DNA of 53,671 nt, taken from Rickettsiales endosymbiont of Peranema trichophorum (lineage in GTDB: Bacteria; Pseudomonadota; Alphaproteobacteria; Rickettsiales; Midichloriaceae). The stretch spans positions 1 through 53,671 of the forward strand of contig NZ_SCFA01000016.1 of the NCBI RefSeq assembly GCF_004210275.1. The letters are read 5' to 3'. Below, piece after piece: positions 9,005 to 17,889 of the stretch (its first letter is position 1; the number at the start of each line of letters is the position of its first letter). The position numbers and the translations under genes were made by a program. Below the pieces are notes generated by a model that saw only the letters and a program-made list of their open reading frames with translations, was not told where the DNA came from and did no database searches.

Positions 9005-9883
9005 TTAATTATAGCACTTATCCTCCTCAAACATCCCATCAAACTTTTCAAACTCTAGGGTGGAATGCTCTACGTTATATTGTTTGATGTGCTGCTTGAT
9101 CTTTGTTTTTACCATTTCCATCTTTTCAAACTCCCCAACTACCACGTGTGCCTCTAGTGCATTTTTGTATTCGTCGATACGCCATATGTGAACGTGGTGC
9201 ACATTAATGATAGCATCATCTAGGGCTTCTATGGATTTTATCAGCGCTTTAACGTCCAAGCCCTCTGGTGAAGCGTTCACAAGTATGTTGACTGCCTTTG
9301 ACAATCCACTCAGTCCCTGACAGGTGATGTATATCGATATCACCAGTGTTATTAAAATATCAGCTATGTAAAACTGATAAAGCAATATTAATACGCCGAC
9401 TATGATCACGCCGATTGAACTAATTGCATCAGTAAAGTTATGCAGAAACGCTGCTCTGAAATTTAAATTTTTGCCTGAGAAAGAGTACAAAATATGCGCA
9501 GTAATTCCGTTAATAAACACTGCAAACACTGCGACTATGATGACTATCATTCCATCTATATCCTGGGGATGTAGATAACGCTCTAGAGACTCAAGCATTA
9601 GGTATATTCCAATCATCACCATAGAAGTGAAATTAATCAGTGCCGCTACGACCTCTATTCGTTTGTATCCAAAGGTTTTATCAAAGTCTGGAGGTCTCTT
9701 TCCGATAATTTGAGCTATGAGAGTTATAAGAAGGCTTATAGTGTCGCTAAGATTGTGCAATGCATCAGCCAATAGCGCAATACTTCCACATAGTATACCC
9801 GCTATTATCTCTGCTAGAGTTAACACAAACTTAATAACTAGAGAAATCATTAAAGCTTTCTCCCCTCGATCGTACTCGTACAT
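9005..9883 (-). CDS. Cation diffusion facilitator, divalent metal exporter
   Basis: A 292-residue CDF-family antiporter that exports zinc, iron or a similar divalent ion from the cytoplasm in exchange for protons. About six membrane helices fill residues 10-210, followed by a cytoplasmic domain of about 80 residues. The transport-site motifs are DALHNLSD (H43, D47) in the second helix and LHNFTD (H148, D152) in the fifth. FGYKRIEVVAAL at 71-82 is the conserved loop after helix two. The His/Asp pairs suggest zinc preference as in ZitB/CzcD, but the metal is inferred. It is divergent from htpG. Confidence 0.88.
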   Translation of the reverse strand: MYEYDRGEKALMISLVIKFVLTLAEIIAGILCGSIALLADALHNLSDTISLLITLIAQIIGKRPPDFDKTFGYKRIEVVAALINFTSMVMIGIYLMLESLERYLHPQDIDGMIVIIVAVFAVFINGITAHILYSFSGKNLNFRAAFLHNFTDAISSIGVIIVGVLILLYQFYIADILITLVISIYITCQGLSGLSKAVNILVNASPEGLDVKALIKSIEALDDAIINVHHVHIWRIDEYKNALEAHVVVGEFEKMEMVKTKIKQHIKQYNVEHSTLEFEKFDGMFEEDKCYN

Positions 9884-9924
9884 CTATGGTCTCAAAAAAA
9901 GTTGTGCAAAGTAAAAAATCTGTC

Positions 9925-9952
9925 TTGATAGCAAGAGCGACCATGTTATACT
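9925..9952 (+). promoter_or_regulatory. Sigma70-type promoter of htpG
   Basis: TTGATA (9925-9930), a 16-base spacer, and TATACT (9947-9952), about 37 bases before the htpG ATG. CCATGT overlaps the -10 region and recalls part of the sigma32 -10 consensus, but the spacing from CTTGAT is too short for a standard heat-shock promoter. Confidence 0.55.
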
Positions 9953-9989
9953 GCCATGTTGTTATAATTGTAAATATAAAAGGTAATCT

Positions 9990-11873
9990 ATGTCAGAAGT
10001 AAGAAAATTTGACGCTGAAGTTAGCAAAATACTACAGCTCGTTATTCATTCTCTTTACACTAACACGGACATATTTTTGAGGGAATTGATCTCAAATGCA
10101 TCAGATGCTTGTGATAAGCTTCGTTATCTCTCTATAGCCAATCCCGAGCTTTGTCAGTCTGACGAAAAACTAAGCATAGAAGTAAGGTGTGACAAAGACT
10201 CCAACGTTCTGATCATCAAGGACAACGGTATTGGAATGGACGAGAACGACATGATTACAAACCTTGGTACGATTGCAGGAAGTGGAACCCAGAAATTTTT
10301 GGAAAGCCTCAAAACTGAGGACATAAAAAAGAATGTGACCCTCATAGGACAGTTTGGTGTGGGATTTTACTCTGCATTTATGGTAGCGGAAGAAGTGGAA
10401 GTATACAGTACCAAGGCTGGTCAGAACAAAACGTACCTGTGGAGATCGAAAGGTGACGGAGAATATACGATTCATGAAGTTGTCGATAATCAGGTGCAGT
10501 TATCAAGAGGGACGGAAATTCATTTGAAGCTTAAACCTTCTGAAGTAGAGTACCTTGAGAAGTATAAGCTTCAGCACATAGTAAAGACGTACTCTGATCA
10601 CATATCTTTCCCTATCTACATCGTTGACGCCGAAAATAATTCCGAGATTGCAAACTCTGTTTCAGCGCTCTGGATGCGTCCAAAATCCGAGATCACAGAA
10701 GAAGCATACAATGAGTTTTACCACCACATTGCACACATGCCTGATAAACCTTGGTTGACCTTACATAACAAAGTGGAGGGGTTTGTAGAGTATACAAGCT
10801 TGCTGTTTATTCCAACTATGAAGCCGTTTGACTTGTTTCATCCGGATAGACAATCAAGGATCAAGTTGTATATAAAGCGTGTGTTTATCACAGAACACGA
10901 GGTTGCACTCATCCCTCCATATCTCAGGTTTTTAAGGGGCATAATAGACTCAGAAGATCTTCCATTAAATATTAGTCGTGAGACACTTCAGCATAACCAA
11001 GTCGTCTCAAAGATCAAAAAATCGATAGTAAAGAAGGTCCTATCCAGTTTAAAAACAAAAGCGACAGAGGAGCCAGAAGATTACAAGAAGTTTTGGTTAA
11101 ACTTTGGGGAAGTTATGAAGGAAGGGTTGTGCGAAGGTGCTTTGGAAGAGAAGGAAGAGCTACTGGAATTATGTAGATTCTATACGACACATTCGGGGGA
11201 TCAGATCATTAGCATCGACCAATACATAGACCGTATGAAAGACGGTCAAAACCAGATCTTTTTCTTAACAGGAGATAGAATCGATAATCTCAGGCATAGC
11301 CCACAATTGGAAGGCTTTATAAAACGCGATATAGAGGTAATCTTATTGCCTGATCACGTAGACGATTTTTGGAACAACGTTGTCAATCAGTACAAAAATA
11401 AAGAGTTGTGTTCCATCAGCAGGTCCAACATAGATCTAGACGCCATAGTCAAGTTGGAAGCTCAAGCAGACGTCACAGAAGATATTAATCAAGCCCATAG
11501 CGTTGAGCTTACAAAGTATATTAAGGATGCTCTGGGTGATAAAATAAAAGACGTCAGAATCTCCACAAAGCTTATCGACAGCCCTGCCTGTATTGCGATC
11601 CCTGAAGGAGGCATGAATATCAGAATGGAGAGGTATCTGATCGAACAAAAGCAGCTTCATCATAAAGCTCCAAAGATACTGGAGATTAACCCTCATCATG
11701 GCGTTTTAAAAAAGATAGCCCATATCGCTTCAACTGAGCCGACTAGTCAACTGGGCAAAGAGTTGGCGGAGCTTGTGTTTGATCAGGCTTGTTTAATTGC
11801 AGGTGAGCCTATGAGCGATCCATATGAATTTACAAAAAGGATTAACAACCTGTTGCTTGGAGGACATTTGTAG
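9990..11873 (+). CDS. htpG: HtpG, bacterial Hsp90 chaperone
   Basis: HtpG is the ATP-dependent homodimeric Hsp90 of the bacterial cytosol. The 627-residue length is normal. The N-terminal GHKL ATPase shows LRELISNASDACDKLRYLS (about 27-45, with the ATP-contacting Glu and Asn), DNGIGM and GQFGVGFYSAFMVA. The middle domain has the catalytic-loop stretch LPLNISRETLQ. The C-terminal dimerisation domain ends in LLLGGHL. The ATG follows AAAAGGT. A sigma70-type promoter lies directly upstream, and the gene is probably transcribed alone. Confidence 0.97.
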   Translation: MSEVRKFDAEVSKILQLVIHSLYTNTDIFLRELISNASDACDKLRYLSIANPELCQSDEKLSIEVRCDKDSNVLIIKDNGIGMDENDMITNLGTIAGSGTQKFLESLKTEDIKKNVTLIGQFGVGFYSAFMVAEEVEVYSTKAGQNKTYLWRSKGDGEYTIHEVVDNQVQLSRGTEIHLKLKPSEVEYLEKYKLQHIVKTYSDHISFPIYIVDAENNSEIANSVSALWMRPKSEITEEAYNEFYHHIAHMPDKPWLTLHNKVEGFVEYTSLLFIPTMKPFDLFHPDRQSRIKLYIKRVFITEHEVALIPPYLRFLRGIIDSEDLPLNISRETLQHNQVVSKIKKSIVKKVLSSLKTKATEEPEDYKKFWLNFGEVMKEGLCEGALEEKEELLELCRFYTTHSGDQIISIDQYIDRMKDGQNQIFFLTGDRIDNLRHSPQLEGFIKRDIEVILLPDHVDDFWNNVVNQYKNKELCSISRSNIDLDAIVKLEAQADVTEDINQAHSVELTKYIKDALGDKIKDVRISTKLIDSPACIAIPEGGMNIRMERYLIEQKQLHHKAPKILEINPHHGVLKKIAHIASTEPTSQLGKELAELVFDQACLIAGEPMSDPYEFTKRINNLLLGGHL

Positions 11874-11886
11874 CAATTAATTACAA

Positions 11887-11915
11887 TTGACTTATATCCC
11901 CACATGGGGGATAGT
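11887..11915 (+). promoter_or_regulatory. Promoter of the 17 kDa-type lipoprotein
   Basis: TTGACT (11887-11892), an exact 17-base spacer, and GATAGT (11910-11915). The predicted start of transcription is near 11922, about 29 bases before the ATG at 11951. The spacer contains a perfect inverted repeat listed separately. Confidence 0.5.
11895..11913. promoter_or_regulatory. Inverted repeat inside the promoter spacer
   Basis: TATCCCC (11895-11901) and GGGGATA (11907-11913) form a perfect 7-bp inverted repeat around ACATG. It lies between and partly over the -35 and -10 boxes, and no T-run follows. A bound protein here would block RNA polymerase, so an operator is more likely than a terminator. 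Confidence 0.5.
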
Positions 11916-11950
11916 AACAACGTTTGCAACCTATTTTAATGTGTTTATAT

Positions 11951-12463
11951 ATGATCGTTAAACATTCCCTTTTCAACAAGTTGACTATACTTGGTTCAGT
12001 TGCTGCAATCTTGCTTACCACAGGGTGTTCTGAAAAAATGTGGACCAATGAGGCTGGTAAGCTTAACAAAAAGAATGTTGGATTGATTGCAGGTGCCTTA
12101 GGTGGTGGATTGATCGGTTCCACTCTCGGTAAAGGTAGTGGCCAGATGCTTGGTATAGCTGCAGGTAGCATTCTTGGTGCGTTTTTGGGTAATCACATTG
12201 GTTCGTCATTGGACGATGCAGATACTATACGTCACAACCAGACGGCGGCAAAAGCTTTAGAAAATAACAAGACGGGTATGCAGTCGACTTGGCGTAATCC
12301 AGACACAGACGCTTCTGGCAGTATCACACCAACAAAAACATATAAAGAAGATGGTAGATACTGTCGTGAGTATACACAGGTTGTCCAAATAGGCGCTAAA
12401 AAAGAACAGGCCTACGGTAAGGCTTGTAGGCAGCCAGATGGTGTATGGGAAATAATTAAATAA
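11951..12463 (+). CDS. 17 kDa surface antigen-type lipoprotein
   Basis: Homologue of the 17 kDa outer-membrane lipoprotein used to type Rickettsia. From the ATG at 11951 it has 170 residues. The signal peptide ends in LLTTGC, so the lipidated cysteine would be residue 26. A glycine-zipper region follows (about 45-90, with GGGLIGSTLGKGSGQ). The C-terminal domain carries WRNPDTDASGSITPTKTY, CREYTQVVQIG and the terminal YGKACRQPDGVWEI, all close to the Rickettsia pattern. An earlier ATG at 11939 is possible; no Shine-Dalgarno site helps decide. It is probably co-transcribed with fabI 19 bases downstream. Confidence 0.92.
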   Translation: MIVKHSLFNKLTILGSVAAILLTTGCSEKMWTNEAGKLNKKNVGLIAGALGGGLIGSTLGKGSGQMLGIAAGSILGAFLGNHIGSSLDDADTIRHNQTAAKALENNKTGMQSTWRNPDTDASGSITPTKTYKEDGRYCREYTQVVQIGAKKEQAYGKACRQPDGVWEIIK

Positions 12464-12482
12464 CTTTAATAGGGTACACTAT

Positions 12483-13307
12483 ATGTTGGAGTCTAGTGTT
12501 TTTTTGAGAGGCAGTGTGTTAGACGGCAAAAAAGGTGTTGTCATGGGTGTTGCCAATGACAAGTCGATATGCTGGGGTATAGCAGAGGCTGTGCATGCTC
12601 AAGGTGGGGCCCTCTGCTTCACCTATCAAGGGGAGGCTCTACAAAAACGCATTGAACCGCTGGCGCACTCTTTAAACTCAGCGCCGATTGTGCTTTGTGA
12701 TGTATCCAATCCATCTGCAATAGATGATGCATTTGAAGCCGCCTTCAAGGCATTGGGTAGATTAGACTTTGTTGTTCATGGTATAGCCTTTTCTGATAAG
12801 AACGAGTTAAAGGGCAGATACGTTGATACTACCGTCGAGAATTTTTTAAATACTATGAACATCTCTTGTTACTCTTTCGTTGCAGCTGCAAGAAGCGCAT
12901 CGAGGTTCATGTCAGACGGAGGCAGTATTTTAACCCTCACGTATTATGGGGCTGAAAAGGTGATACCCAACTACAATACCATGGGTGTTGCAAAGGCTGC
13001 TTTGGAGGCGAGCGTGAGATACATTGCCAACGACCTTGGTAAAAATAACATTAGAGTTAATGGTATCTCTTCTGGTCCTATAAGAACGTTGGCAGCGTCT
13101 GGTATAGGAGGTTTTAAAGATTCTCTACATTGGAACCAAGAAAACGCTCCACTTAGAAGAAACACGACATTACAGGACGTAGGCCATTCTGCTGTTTATC
13201 TACTGAGTGATTTAAGTAGCGGAGTAACTGGTGAGATCATTCACGTTGACAGCGGATACCACGCAATAGGAATGAAAATGCATCAATTTCAAGAAAACGA
13301 TGCGTAG
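12483..13307 (+). CDS. fabI: FabI, NADH-dependent enoyl-ACP reductase
   Basis: FabI reduces trans-2-enoyl-ACP in the last step of each fatty-acid elongation cycle. The 274-residue protein has the nucleotide-binding start VVMGVANDKSICWGIAEA and the catalytic stretch YYGAEKVIPNYNTMGVAKAA, in which Tyr and Lys of the Y-x6-K motif are both present. INVxP-type cofactor contact appears as VNGISSGPIRTLAASGI. About ten residues precede the usual start, but the ATG at 12483 is the only reasonable one. It is the family targeted by triclosan. Confidence 0.95.
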   Translation: MLESSVFLRGSVLDGKKGVVMGVANDKSICWGIAEAVHAQGGALCFTYQGEALQKRIEPLAHSLNSAPIVLCDVSNPSAIDDAFEAAFKALGRLDFVVHGIAFSDKNELKGRYVDTTVENFLNTMNISCYSFVAAARSASRFMSDGGSILTLTYYGAEKVIPNYNTMGVAKAALEASVRYIANDLGKNNIRVNGISSGPIRTLAASGIGGFKDSLHWNQENAPLRRNTTLQDVGHSAVYLLSDLSSGVTGEIIHVDSGYHAIGMKMHQFQENDA

Positions 13308-13435
13308 ATAAAATAGCGGACTATGAGATCAACCATCTTAGTATTTGTGCTTCGTAACTTGCAAGCGACCTCTTCTCTCTTGAGTTGTCCTCAAAACCTT
13401 GCAACAATGGGTAGAACTCCGTTTGTGGTTTTAGC

Positions 13436-14671
13436 ATGGCACTAATAGTACAAAAGTTTGGTGGCACTTCTGTTGGTTCGATTGAAAGGATCAAGAGCGT
13501 CACAAATATAGTACTAAAAGAGCTTCAACTTGGCAACACTGTAGTCGTGGTGGTTTCTGCCATGGCTAAGGTCACTGATTCCCTGGTTACACAGGCCAGA
13601 GAGCTCTCTTCATTACAAACATCAGAAGCTATGGAAGAGTATGACACGATACTGTCATCTGGCGAACAGGTTACATCGGGCCTTCTTGCACTTGCGCTTC
13701 AAGCCCGTGGTGTAAGAGCTAGATCATGGCTTGGATGGCAGATACCAATCGTTACAACCAACAACTTTGGTAACAGCAAGATAGTAAGCATCAACAATGA
13801 AATATTAATGAAAGAGCTACAAGATAATGTGGTGCCTGTCATAGCTGGCTTTCAGGGGGCGCACGGTGAGCGCATTACAACTTTAGGTAGAGGAGGTTCA
13901 GACACAACAGCTACAGCTCTAGCAATAGCTTTAAACGCAGACAGGTGTGACATATACACAGACGTGCCAGGCGTGTATACAGCAGATCCTAGAATCGTCC
14001 CAGAAGCTCACAAATTAAATAAAATAGCATTTGAAGAGATGTTGGAGATGGCCTCTTCTGGTGCTAAAGTATTACACCACAGGTGTGTTGAAATGGCTAT
14101 GAAGCACAACTTGAAGATACAAGTGCTGTCAAGTTTTGAAGATACCCCAGGTACTATGATAGTTAACGAAGAGGAAATAATGGAACAGTATGAAATCACA
14201 GGTATATCGTCTGTAGACAACACAGTGAGCATAACTGTATATGCACTACCAGCTATTCCAAATGTCACTGCCAACCTTTTTAAACCTTTTCAGGAGGCTA
14301 ACATCAACATCGACTTGGTTGTACAAAACATGCCTCGTAATGAGCTAGTAGATATTACTTTTACCATCGCTAAATTTGATTTACCAAAAAGTTTGGAATT
14401 GTTAAAGTCACAAAGCATAAATCAAAATAGCATGACAATAGACGAAGATGTGGTAAAAGTATCAATCATAGGCATAGGCATGAGGTCTCATGCTGGTGTT
14501 GCGCAAAAAATGTTTGAAATACTGGCAGTCGAAGGTATAAATATTTTGCTTATTTCCACATCAGAGATTAATGTGAGTGTATTAGTGAGAGCAAAATATA
14601 AGGATGCTGCGGTCCAAGCTTTGCATACTGGTTTTGTTCTAGCGGATGGTAGGTTATCAACTAATAACTAG
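13436..14671 (+). CDS. lysC: LysC, aspartate kinase
   Basis: Aspartokinase phosphorylates aspartate in the first step toward diaminopimelate, lysine, threonine and methionine. In an intracellular bacterium its likely use is diaminopimelate for peptidoglycan. KFGGTSVGS is at residues 7-15, and GRGGSDTTATALAIAL and DVPGVYTADPRIVP complete the catalytic domain. Two ACT regulatory domains follow at about 255-411 (SVSITVYALPAIPNVTANLF and VSIIGIGMRSHAGVAQKMF), so it is probably feedback-controlled. Length (411) is standard. No riboswitch-sized leader precedes it; the gap to fabI is 128 bases. Confidence 0.95.
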   Translation: MALIVQKFGGTSVGSIERIKSVTNIVLKELQLGNTVVVVVSAMAKVTDSLVTQARELSSLQTSEAMEEYDTILSSGEQVTSGLLALALQARGVRARSWLGWQIPIVTTNNFGNSKIVSINNEILMKELQDNVVPVIAGFQGAHGERITTLGRGGSDTTATALAIALNADRCDIYTDVPGVYTADPRIVPEAHKLNKIAFEEMLEMASSGAKVLHHRCVEMAMKHNLKIQVLSSFEDTPGTMIVNEEEIMEQYEITGISSVDNTVSITVYALPAIPNVTANLFKPFQEANINIDLVVQNMPRNELVDITFTIAKFDLPKSLELLKSQSINQNSMTIDEDVVKVSIIGIGMRSHAGVAQKMFEILAVEGINILLISTSEINVSVLVRAKYKDAAVQALHTGFVLADGRLSTNN

Positions 14672-14681
14672 GGTGAGACGC

Positions 14682-14849
14682 ATGTTGAAGTTCAAAAATG
14701 TTATATGTTTGATGTTATTTTGTCTGGCGCTTGCCGCGTGTAGTGGGAGTTCTTCTTCTCATGACTTGAAGAGCCCTTGTGCAGGTGCTGACAGCGACAA
14801 TCCCTGGAGTCCATGCACTAGAAGGGCCCCTTCTCAAAATTCTTTTTAA
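14682..14849 (+). CDS. Tiny lipoprotein (55 aa), possibly VirB7-like
   Basis: A 55-residue protein with a clear lipoprotein signal peptide: [20 protein letters not shown], with the lipidated cysteine at residue 20. The mature part is about 35 residues, rich in Ser and Pro, with KSPC and SPCTRR. I chose the ATG at 14682 because AGGGTGAG stands just upstream; the longer frame from 14646 begins inside lysC. It lies 10 bases after lysC and 26 before ndk. Size and design recall VirB7 lipoproteins of type IV secretion systems, but no other secretion gene is near, so that is only a possibility. Confidence 0.7.
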   Translation: MLKFKNVICLMLFCLALAACSGSSSSHDLKSPCAGADSDNPWSPCTRRAPSQNSF

Positions 14850-14875
14850 CATATAAATTTAATGAGCATTTAACT

Positions 14876-15298
14876 ATGAACTTACAACGTACTTTATCCA
14901 TTCTCAAACCAGATGCCACAAGAAGAGGTATTACTGGTGCAATCAATAAAAAGCTTGAAGAGTCAGGCCTCAAGATCGTAGCGCAAAAGCGCATACGCTT
15001 GACTGTTGATCAGGCGAAGGAGTTTTATGCTGTACATAAAGCCATGCCATTTTATGATTCACTAGTAACATTCATGACATCTGGACCTGTAGTGGTGCAG
15101 GTATTGGAAGGTGACAATGCTGTATCTGTGAACCGTCAGGTCATGGGAGCTACCAATCCAGCACAGGCTGCTCCAGGTACAATTCGAAGGGATTTGGCTG
15201 AGAATATAGAAGCAAACTGTGTGCACGGTTCTGATTCTGTAGAAAATGCAAACACTGAGATAGGCTTTTTCTTTAGCACAGTTGAGATAGTGGGTTAA
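14876..15298 (+). CDS. ndk: Nucleoside diphosphate kinase
   Basis: Ndk transfers the gamma phosphate of ATP to other nucleoside diphosphates through a phosphohistidine. The 140-residue length is standard. The P-loop-like start [10 protein letters not shown] appears as [11 protein letters not shown], and the active-site histidine is His117 in NCVHGSDS. Substrate-binding residues in [19 protein letters not shown] are intact. Its TAA shares the four bases TTAA (15295-15298) with the stop codon of lipB on the other strand. Confidence 0.96.
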   Translation: MNLQRTLSILKPDATRRGITGAINKKLEESGLKIVAQKRIRLTVDQAKEFYAVHKAMPFYDSLVTFMTSGPVVVQVLEGDNAVSVNRQVMGATNPAQAAPGTIRRDLAENIEANCVHGSDSVENANTEIGFFFSTVEIVG

Positions 15299-15966
15299 GA
15301 GCAAGAGCCTTTGATCTCATATTTGCTGCTAATTTCAAACTCGAACGCTTTTTGAAAGCGCTGTATAAACGCATCGTCAAATTGCTTCATTGGGACGTAG
15401 CAGCCCATTTCTTCAAGGGATGTCATTGGGGTGTCGTGAATGCCGCATGGTATGATTCCGCTGTAGTGTGAGAGGTTGGGCGCAATATTGATTGCAATAC
15501 CATGGTACGTCACCCACTTTTTTACCCTCATGCCTATCGCAGCTAGTTTGCGTTGTTGGCCCATGTGTGTAGCCCATATACCTATCATCCCTTCCTGAGT
15601 ACTGGCTTGTACTTCAAATGCCATAAGTGTATCTATTACTGCGCTTTCTAGTCTCACTATAAAATCACGTATATCTGGCGTATGATATATCTGTTTTAAG
15701 TCCACCATAATATATACCACTCTTTGTCCGGGGCCATGATATGTATATTTACCACCTCTGTCGGTTTTATATACGGGAAACACTGGTGCAATTAAGTCTA
15801 GAGGAAGTGCGTTTAAACCAGCTGTATATACTGGGTGATGCTCTAGAAACCAAATCGTATTGGTTCTGTTTTGTGTAATGATTTCATGGACAATATTGTC
15901 CATTATGTCCATTGCTACATCATAGCTGATAGGATGATTAGAATATGCACAATCCAGAGCTATCAT
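15295..15966 (-). CDS. lipB: LipB, octanoyl-ACP:protein transferase
   Basis: LipB moves octanoate from acyl carrier protein to lipoyl domains (pyruvate and 2-oxoglutarate dehydrogenases, glycine cleavage H protein); LipA then adds sulfur. Family marks are [26 protein letters not shown], the lysine stretch [17 protein letters not shown] and the catalytic cysteine in GIIPCGI. The start at 15966 overlaps the ubiG stop as ATGA, a sign of coupled translation, and gives 223 residues. An in-frame start at 16002 lies within ubiG and is less likely. Confidence 0.94.
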   Translation of the reverse strand: MIALDCAYSNHPISYDVAMDIMDNIVHEIITQNRTNTIWFLEHHPVYTAGLNALPLDLIAPVFPVYKTDRGGKYTYHGPGQRVVYIMVDLKQIYHTPDIRDFIVRLESAVIDTLMAFEVQASTQEGMIGIWATHMGQQRKLAAIGMRVKKWVTYHGIAINIAPNLSHYSGIIPCGIHDTPMTSLEEMGCYVPMKQFDDAFIQRFQKAFEFEISSKYEIKGSCS

Positions 15967-16727
15967 GCCGTCGATTTTGGCTGGTGGTCTGCAACTAGGC
16001 ACATAATATAATTCATATCGTGTGTGTTACATGTCGATGCGATACCTGTAAACGGATTTAACTTAATTCCTGTGACATCCATAACACTCCCTCCAGCATT
16101 TTGTCCAAATTTTTGTAATTCAGATGGTTTCACAAATTTGTCCCAAGCATGGGTTCCACGAGGTACTACTCTCAAAATGTACTCTGCACCAATAATACCG
16201 TATATGTAAGACTTCAGTGTTCTATTGAGCGTGGATACAAAGAGCAGTCCATTGGGCTTTAATAGGTCCATGCAGGCCCTTATAAACTCCTTTGGATCCA
16301 TAACGTGCTCTATCACTTCCATAGCTATGACAACATCAAAGCTATGCTTATATCTTTCTTTGGTCAGCAACTGCTCAGCTGTTGCAACTTCAAAGCTGAG
16401 ATTCTCATTTAAAAGATGTTGTAATTGAGACGCGTCAAGATATTGATAAGCGGCGTCGATGTTAGCGCTACCAGGATCTACACCTAAAACCTGTAATCCA
16501 ACCTTTGCTAAGGGTATAGATAAGACACCACCCCCACAACCTATGTCTATACACTTTACGTCTCTTCTTGTTTTGGTAGAGTTTTTGGTAGAGTGAGAAC
16601 TGCTTATTATATGTGAGTCAATTTTATCTAGAATATAATCAATTCTTAGTGGATTGAGCTGATGAAGTGCCTTAAAGCTTCCTTCTTCGTTCCACCATTC
16701 CGATGACAATTGTGAAAACTTCAACAT
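15963..16727 (-). CDS. ubiG: UbiG, ubiquinone O-methyltransferase
   Basis: UbiG carries out both O-methylations of ubiquinone synthesis with S-adenosylmethionine. The protein has the N-terminal EWWNEEGSFKALHQLNPLR typical of UbiG, the SAM-binding CIDIGCGGGVLSIPLAKVG, and VIAMEVIEHVMDP. I start it at the ATG at 16727 (254 residues); a TTG at 16739 would add four residues. It is the first gene of a two-gene operon with lipB. No convincing promoter was found in the 271 bases before it. Confidence 0.94.
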   Translation of the reverse strand: MLKFSQLSSEWWNEEGSFKALHQLNPLRIDYILDKIDSHIISSSHSTKNSTKTRRDVKCIDIGCGGGVLSIPLAKVGLQVLGVDPGSANIDAAYQYLDASQLQHLLNENLSFEVATAEQLLTKERYKHSFDVVIAMEVIEHVMDPKEFIRACMDLLKPNGLLFVSTLNRTLKSYIYGIIGAEYILRVVPRGTHAWDKFVKPSELQKFGQNAGGSVMDVTGIKLNPFTGIASTCNTHDMNYIMCLVADHQPKSTA

Positions 16728-16998
16728 ATATGCAGTCAATTTGAAACACTCAAAGGATGTGTACCACTGGTTGCTAGCTCCAGAGATCGTTCTAGCCTTC
16801 AGAGGTGTTGCTAGGTTTCAGAGATTCGATCACACTACACCAGGCCTCAGCAAAAGTCCAGAAGGGAAAACATACATACACGACATAGAAGGAGAAAAGT
16901 GCCGATATTGTGTACTTTCCTATCCAACCCTACGCAAAGAGGTGAGACAAAGGGAACGCTAATTATGTTGCTGATAAGCTAGCTCAAGTTTGGTGATG
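16728..16998. other. Gene-free gap between rpoH and ubiG
   Basis: These 271 bases hold no gene I can support. One plus-strand frame (16741-16962) stays open for 73 codons but begins with TTG, lacks a ribosome-binding site and resembles nothing known. GTTGCTAG followed by CAGAGA occurs twice, near 16770-16789 and 16807-16827. I looked for RNase P RNA, tmRNA and SRP RNA signatures and saw none. Confidence 0.4.
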
Positions 16999-17883
16999 TC
17001 AATTTATGGATGGAGTATACATCTCGTAAACTGCTGACTTAAGCTTATCAAACGCACGTTTCTCAATCTGTCTAACACGCTCTGGAGAAATTCCATATTT
17101 ATTGCTCAGGATGTCTAATGTGACTGGCTTTTCATTTAGCATTCTGCCATGTAGTATGTCCTGCTCCCGCTCTGTCAAGCTTGATATCGCATTTGATAAG
17201 ATAGCTCTCTTGTGTTGAAAGTCATTTCTTTCAAGCAATAAGGTCTCCTGACTAGGCGCTGAGTCGGGTATAAGGTCCAACAATTCTGTATTATTCTCGC
17301 CATCATCGTATACATGGTCGTTCAAAGATACGCTCTGATTATGCATCAGCGTATTCATCTCCAGTACTTCCTCTTTGGAGACATCAAGTTCTTTGGCAAC
17401 GGTATGGATCTGAGCTTCAGACATCTCTTGAGCTTGACCCGTAGTAGAGAACAAGCGGTTTTTAATCTTATTTAAGTTGTAAAACAACCTTTTCTTTGTT
17501 GCGGATGTACCAACTTTGACTGAATTCCAGCATTTCAAAATATAATCCTGTATGTAGGCTTTGATCCACCATATTGCATAAGTGGAAAATCTGTTACCCA
17601 ATTTGGGATCAAATTTCTTAACCGCTTTCATCAATCCAAGGTTACCTTCAGATATGATATCTAAAACGGGCAAACCATAGCCTGAGAACTTAAGTGCAAT
17701 CTTCGCAACTAGCCTCAGGTGACTTGTAATCAACTGATGAGCAGCCTTAAGATCGCCGTGCTCATACCATCTCCAAGTCAATGAACTTTCCAATTCCTCT
17801 GAAAGGATAGGAAATTTTTGAATCTCGCGAAGGTATCTGACTAACCCCGCTTCAGAAGCAACTACAGGAGCCAATGGATACAT
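16999..17883 (-). CDS. rpoH: RpoH, heat-shock sigma factor
   Basis: Sigma32-type factor directing RNA polymerase to heat-shock promoters. The 294-residue length is standard. Region 2 shows EGNLGLMKAVKKFDP and FSTYAIWWIKAYIQDYI. The RpoH box, which separates RpoH from other sigma factors, is present as TKKRLFYNLNKIK. Region 4 ends ISPERVRQIEKRAFDKL. The ATG at 17883 is preceded by AGAGG with seven bases between, and that site lies in an inverted repeat (see the leader entries). The gene follows thyX by 156 bases. Confidence 0.95.
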   Translation of the reverse strand: MYPLAPVVASEAGLVRYLREIQKFPILSEELESSLTWRWYEHGDLKAAHQLITSHLRLVAKIALKFSGYGLPVLDIISEGNLGLMKAVKKFDPKLGNRFSTYAIWWIKAYIQDYILKCWNSVKVGTSATKKRLFYNLNKIKNRLFSTTGQAQEMSEAQIHTVAKELDVSKEEVLEMNTLMHNQSVSLNDHVYDDGENNTELLDLIPDSAPSQETLLLERNDFQHKRAILSNAISSLTEREQDILHGRMLNEKPVTLDILSNKYGISPERVRQIEKRAFDKLKSAVYEMYTPSIN

Positions 17884-17889
17884 AAAACC

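Noticed and set aside
9924-9949. Sigma32 heat-shock promoter for htpG
   Set aside because: CTTGAT and CCATGT are present, but the spacing is several bases too short for the known consensus. The sigma70 reading fits better.
11895-11913. Terminator of htpG
   Set aside because: There is a hairpin but no T-run, and it lies exactly within a promoter spacer.
13308-13435. Lysine riboswitch before lysC
   Set aside because: The gap is only 128 bases and no riboswitch-like conserved elements were seen.
16741-16962. 73-codon open frame on the plus strand between ubiG and rpoH
   Set aside because: It starts with TTG, has no ribosome-binding site, and resembles no family. Kept only as part of the gap description.
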